From contig JAEYEL010000115.1 in the NCBI GenBank assembly GCA_023403475.1, positions 1 to 8,773 of the forward strand: DNA of 8,773 nucleotides, written 5' to 3'. The notes beneath the pieces are model-generated. The model searched no databases, was not told the DNA's origin, and worked only from the letters and a program-made list of their open reading frames with translations. Positions 6,875-8,773 of the stretch are shown here, piece by piece. Numbering within the stretch: position 1 is the first letter of the stretch; every line of letters starts with the position of its first letter. This DNA comes from Actinomycetes bacterium. GTDB taxonomy: Bacteria > Actinomycetota > Coriobacteriia > Coriobacteriales > Eggerthellaceae. Made by a program: the position numbers and the translations under genes.

Positions 6875-7831
6875 TCAGCGCTTGCGCGCCACGCGCAGCT
6901 TGGCACTGCGCGCACGCGGGTTGCGCGATATTTCCTCTGCGGACGGCGCGCGGGGCTTGCGAAACGCAACGTCGAGTATCGGCTTTCTCCCGCATACGCA
7001 GACCGGCAGGTCAGGCGGGCAGGTGCACCGGTTCGCATAGGAACTGAACACGTCTTTCACGATACGATCTTCCAGCGAATGGTAGCTTATGACCGCAAGC
7101 CTTCCGCCGGGGTTGAGCCAGCGAACGGCCGCGTTCAAGCCTTCCCGCAGCGCGTCGAGCTCTCCGTTGACCTCGATGCGCAGCGCTTGGAAGGTGCGCT
7201 TGGCGGGATGCCCTCCCGCGCGGCGCGCCGAGGCGGGTATGGCCGCCTTGACGATATCCACCAGCTGATCGCTCGTCTCGATAGGTGAAATCGCGCGCGC
7301 CCTCACAATGAACTCCGCTATGCGGCTCGCCCATTTCTCGTCCGAGTACATGCGAATGATCCGAGTGAGATCTGCTGCGTTGTAGGTGTTGACGATCTCT
7401 TTTGCGGTTAGGGTTTGTTTGCCCGGATCCATCCGCATATCGAGAGGGGCCGTCTCCTTGAAGGAGAAGCCACGCGATGGCGTGTCTATCTGCACCGAAG
7501 ACACTCCGAGGTCGAACAGGAACGCATCGACCCCGGGAACCTCCGTCCGCAGAAGAAGGCTGTCCATGTTCCCGAAGTTGCCGCGCAGAAGCTCGAGGTG
7601 CGGACGTGTGCACGCCGGTAACGACTCCAAGCGGGCGCGGGCGGCGGCAAGCGCCACCTCGTCCTGGTCGATGCCGATAAGCGTGCCGTCTGGCCCGAGG
7701 CGCTTGGCCGCTTCGATGGAATGTCCTGCACCGCCGAGCGTTGCATCCACGAATACGTGCTGTGTTTTGAGTTCGAGTGATTCGAGGCACTCGGCGAGCA
7801 GGACCGGTGTATGCCGATATTCGCTTGTCAT
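6875..7831 (-). CDS. rsmH: 16S rRNA (cytosine1402-N4)-methyltransferase RsmH (MraW)
   Basis: This SAM-dependent enzyme methylates N4 of C1402 in the 16S rRNA decoding centre. The 318-aa product from ATG 7831 starts MTSEYRHTPVLLAE, as is typical for the family. Visible motifs, numbered from that Met: SAM-binding DATLGGAGHS (about 29-38), DLGVSS (107-112), GFSF and PLDMRMD (121-135), HPAKRTFQALRIEVNGEL (208-225) and ISYHSLEDRIVK (248-259). A Cys cluster, CTCPPDLPVCVC, lies at about 269-280, followed by a basic C-terminus. An in-frame GTG at 7840 would add three residues, but the only purine stretch before it (AAGG) ends one base away, too close to act. That same AAGG sits about 10 nt before the ATG, so I prefer the ATG. 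It lies 18 nt after mraZ and is co-transcribed with it. Confidence 0.97.
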   Translation of the reverse strand: MTSEYRHTPVLLAECLESLELKTQHVFVDATLGGAGHSIEAAKRLGPDGTLIGIDQDEVALAAARARLESLPACTRPHLELLRGNFGNMDSLLLRTEVPGVDAFLFDLGVSSVQIDTPSRGFSFKETAPLDMRMDPGKQTLTAKEIVNTYNAADLTRIIRMYSDEKWASRIAEFIVRARAISPIETSDQLVDIVKAAIPASARRAGGHPAKRTFQALRIEVNGELDALREGLNAAVRWLNPGGRLAVISYHSLEDRIVKDVFSSYANRCTCPPDLPVCVCGRKPILDVAFRKPRAPSAEEISRNPRARSAKLRVARKR

Positions 7832-7849
7832 TCCGCTCACGCCTTACGA

Positions 7850-8470
7850 TTAGCCGTAAAACAGCGACAGATCGGTTTCCGCATCGACCTGTTCGTAGCG
7901 CTTCGCGTCCCAGATCTCGAAATAACCCGTGTTGCCTATGAGCACGACGTCTTTGCCGATGCCCACTGCCTCACGCAGCTCGCCGGTCAGCATAATGCGG
8001 CCGGAAGCATCGACCTCCACGTCGCGGGAACGGCTCTTAAGCTTGCGGCGCAAGCGCACGTGTTCGCGACTCGATGCCCGGTAGCCGCCGAAACGCTCCT
8101 CGAACAGCCTGTTGACCCAAGCGTCGAACTCGGGCGTTTCGAAGACGTACAGGCACTCGTCCTCAAGGTCGCGCGTTACCACGAGATCTCTCGAAAGGAC
8201 TTTGCGGAACTTGGCAGGAAGGGAAACGCGGCCTTTGCCGTCAACCTTGAAGCGGAACTCGCCGTTGAGGTCCACCGGGCCTGCAGGCGCGCTCGGGTAA
8301 CCCGCCGCAGCTTGCAGCGCACCTGCGGCGCCCGTCGCAGCTTGCGCCATGCCCGAAGCGTCTGCCGCAGCTTGCGGCGCACCTGTGGCGTCTGCCGCAA
8401 CCCGCAAAACACCCTCGGAGCTTGCAACAGCTTGCCGTTCGCGCTTCTCGATTTCCTTGGCGTCGGTCAT
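7850..8470 (-). CDS. mraZ: Transcriptional regulator MraZ with long repeat-bearing N-terminal extension
   Basis: MraZ is a DNA-binding protein of the AbrB/SpoVT-like superfamily that regulates its own dcw promoter through TGGG direct repeats. The product is 206 aa, against about 140-155 aa for usual family members. The canonical protein begins near residue 66 (VDLNGEFRFKVDGKGR). It has both family signatures: DGKGR (77-81) in the first half and DASGR (154-158) in the second. Residues 1-65 are an addition: a charged start (MTDAKEIEKRERQ) and then five 10-residue Ala-rich units. The ATG at 8470 is supported by AAGGAAAGGAAGG just upstream and a promoter 45 bp away. An alternative GTG at codon 66 would give the usual length, but it has no visible Shine-Dalgarno. 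It is the first gene of the operon and has matching operator boxes in its own promoter. Confidence 0.94.
   Translation of the reverse strand: MTDAKEIEKRERQAVASSEGVLRVAADATGAPQAAADASGMAQAATGAAGALQAAAGYPSAPAGPVDLNGEFRFKVDGKGRVSLPAKFRKVLSRDLVVTRDLEDECLYVFETPEFDAWVNRLFEERFGGYRASSREHVRLRRKLKSRSRDVEVDASGRIMLTGELREAVGIGKDVVLIGNTGYFEIWDAKRYEQVDAETDLSLFYG
8285..8434 (-). repeat. Five 30-bp tandem units encoding decapeptides in MraZ
   Basis: Residues 13-62 of MraZ divide into five units of exactly ten residues with consensus QAA-[AT]-[DG]-[AS]-x-G-x-x, for example QAAADASGMA and QAATGAAGAL. At DNA level the period is 30 bp; for instance CGCAG on the plus strand recurs at 8306, 8336 and 8366 with a variant at 8396. 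The outer units have diverged most. Array copy number could change by replication slippage without shifting the frame. Confidence 0.8.
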
Positions 8471-8471
8471 G

Positions 8472-8484
8472 CCTTCCTTTCCTT
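8472..8484 (-). promoter_or_regulatory. Ribosome binding site of mraZ (fixes the upstream start)
   Basis: The minus strand reads AAGGAAAGGAAGG, ending one base before the ATG at 8470. The AGGAAAGG part lies at good Shine-Dalgarno distance (5 nt). This is the main reason to accept the 206-aa MraZ with its extension, because no comparable site precedes the canonical N-terminus. Confidence 0.7.
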
Positions 8485-8510
8485 AAGCGACACTCCGCCC
8501 TTCCAATACG

Positions 8511-8545
8511 CTGCATTCTAACCCACTTTGACCCATTTTTCAACA
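8511..8545 (-). promoter_or_regulatory. MraZ operator: 10-bp-spaced TGGG boxes inside the promoter
   Basis: Reading the minus strand, TGGGT occurs at 8531-8535 and again at 8521-8525, exactly 10 bp apart. Weaker boxes lie in phase on each side: TGTTG at 8541-8545 and TGCAG at 8511-8515. MraZ in other bacteria is known to bind several TGGGN repeats separated by 5 nt upstream of its own gene. The two perfect boxes fill the spacer between the -35 and -10 hexamers, so bound MraZ should block RNA polymerase; repression is inferred from this geometry. Confidence 0.75.
8515..8543 (-). promoter_or_regulatory. Sigma70-type promoter of the mraZ-dcw operon
   Basis: On the minus strand, TTGAAA (8538-8543) and TAGAAT (8515-8520) are separated by exactly 17 bp. 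Each hexamer is one mismatch from consensus (TTGACA, TATAAT). Transcription would begin near 8507-8509, giving a leader of about 38 nt that contains the mraZ ribosome binding site. It is the best promoter-like sequence in the window and sits where the operon promoter is expected. Confidence 0.8.
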
Positions 8546-8773
8546 CACAAATGGGAATCCAATTGCTTTTTGCCGTGATGAGATGGGGAATTTACCAAAT
8601 CGTTGAATAGGATGAGACGAATGGGCGCAACATCTTGGCCTTGCCAAAAAGCGCGGCACAACATGTGGAATATAGACCTGGTGGGTGATTGTGGGATACT
8701 TTCGCCCGCAATGTGGGAGCAATGTGAAGCCACCGCCTAGCACAGCCCGTTCGGCACGGCTCGTCTAGCGCCG
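8546..8773. other. Non-coding region upstream of the operon promoter
   Basis: I find no credible gene in this stretch. It is clearly more AT-rich than the coding part up to about 8725. It contains a short palindrome TTGGC-CTT-GCCAA (8635-8647) and, on the plus strand, GTGGG at 8681 and 8691 (10 bp apart) and again at 8713. TATATT on the minus strand near 8670 has no matching -35. The last 40 bases return to high G+C and may approach a neighbouring gene or its terminator outside the window. Confidence 0.5.

Noticed and set aside
8635..8647. Palindrome TTGGC-CTT-GCCAA as a terminator
   Set aside because: The stem is only 5 bp, and on neither strand is it followed by a T-run; the run of A/T lies on the wrong side for a minus-strand terminator.
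8662..8672. Possible DnaA box (minus strand TATTCCACA)
   Set aside because: Two mismatches from TTATCCACA and only a single copy; no origin-like cluster.
8518..8733. Small minus-strand open frames (71 and 67 codons) upstream of mraZ
   Set aside because: They run across the operon promoter and operator, have no recognisable domain, and show no clear ribosome binding site.
1..8773. Search for a novel multi-gene system, phage, insertion sequence or CRISPR array
   Set aside because: All genes fit the canonical dcw cluster, there are no transposase or integrase motifs, no terminal inverted repeats, and the only repeats are short in-frame coding arrays.

Overview
The window is a nearly complete 5' half of a division and cell wall (dcw) cluster. 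All of its genes lie on the minus strand and read from high to low coordinates: mraZ, rsmH (mraW), ftsL, ftsI (class B PBP), murE, murF, mraY, and then the first codons of what is probably murD at the left edge. The gene order is the classic bacterial one. High G+C, Ala/Arg-rich proteins, GTG starts and a class B PBP without PASTA domains suggest a high-GC Gram-positive bacterium. I favour the actinobacterial class Coriobacteriia (Eggerthellaceae-like), but that is an impression from protein style, not a database match.

Layout. Positions 8471-8773 are a non-coding leader. It holds a very good sigma70-type promoter (TTGAAA, 17 bp, TAGAAT) whose spacer contains two exact TGGGT boxes 10 bp apart, the arrangement known for MraZ autoregulation. 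mraZ (7850-8470) follows with a good Shine-Dalgarno sequence, then rsmH (6875-7831). A 125-bp gap (6750-6874) carries two hairpins with the same loop and a strong Shine-Dalgarno for ftsL (6225-6749). From ftsL onward the genes are packed: 12 nt between ftsL and ftsI, a GTGA overlap between ftsI and murE, a TAATG overlap between murE and murF, and 1-nt gaps between murF and mraY and between mraY and the presumed murD. This spacing implies one operon with translational coupling.

Function. MraZ is the promoter-proximal regulator and RsmH modifies 16S rRNA. FtsL and FtsI form part of the septal peptidoglycan synthase. MurE (with the DNPR signature of meso-diaminopimelate enzymes) and MurF complete the UDP-MurNAc-pentapeptide, and MraY transfers it to undecaprenyl phosphate to give lipid I.

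What stands out is in the details. MraZ, FtsL and FtsI all carry unusual low-complexity N-terminal extensions built from tandem peptide repeats: 10 aa x 5 in MraZ, 8 aa x 2 in FtsL, and mixed 5/6-aa RS-rich units in FtsI. The FtsI active-site triad box reads KTS instead of KTG. I see no mobile element, CRISPR array, RNA gene or novel multi-gene system; the window is core genome with some unusual tails.
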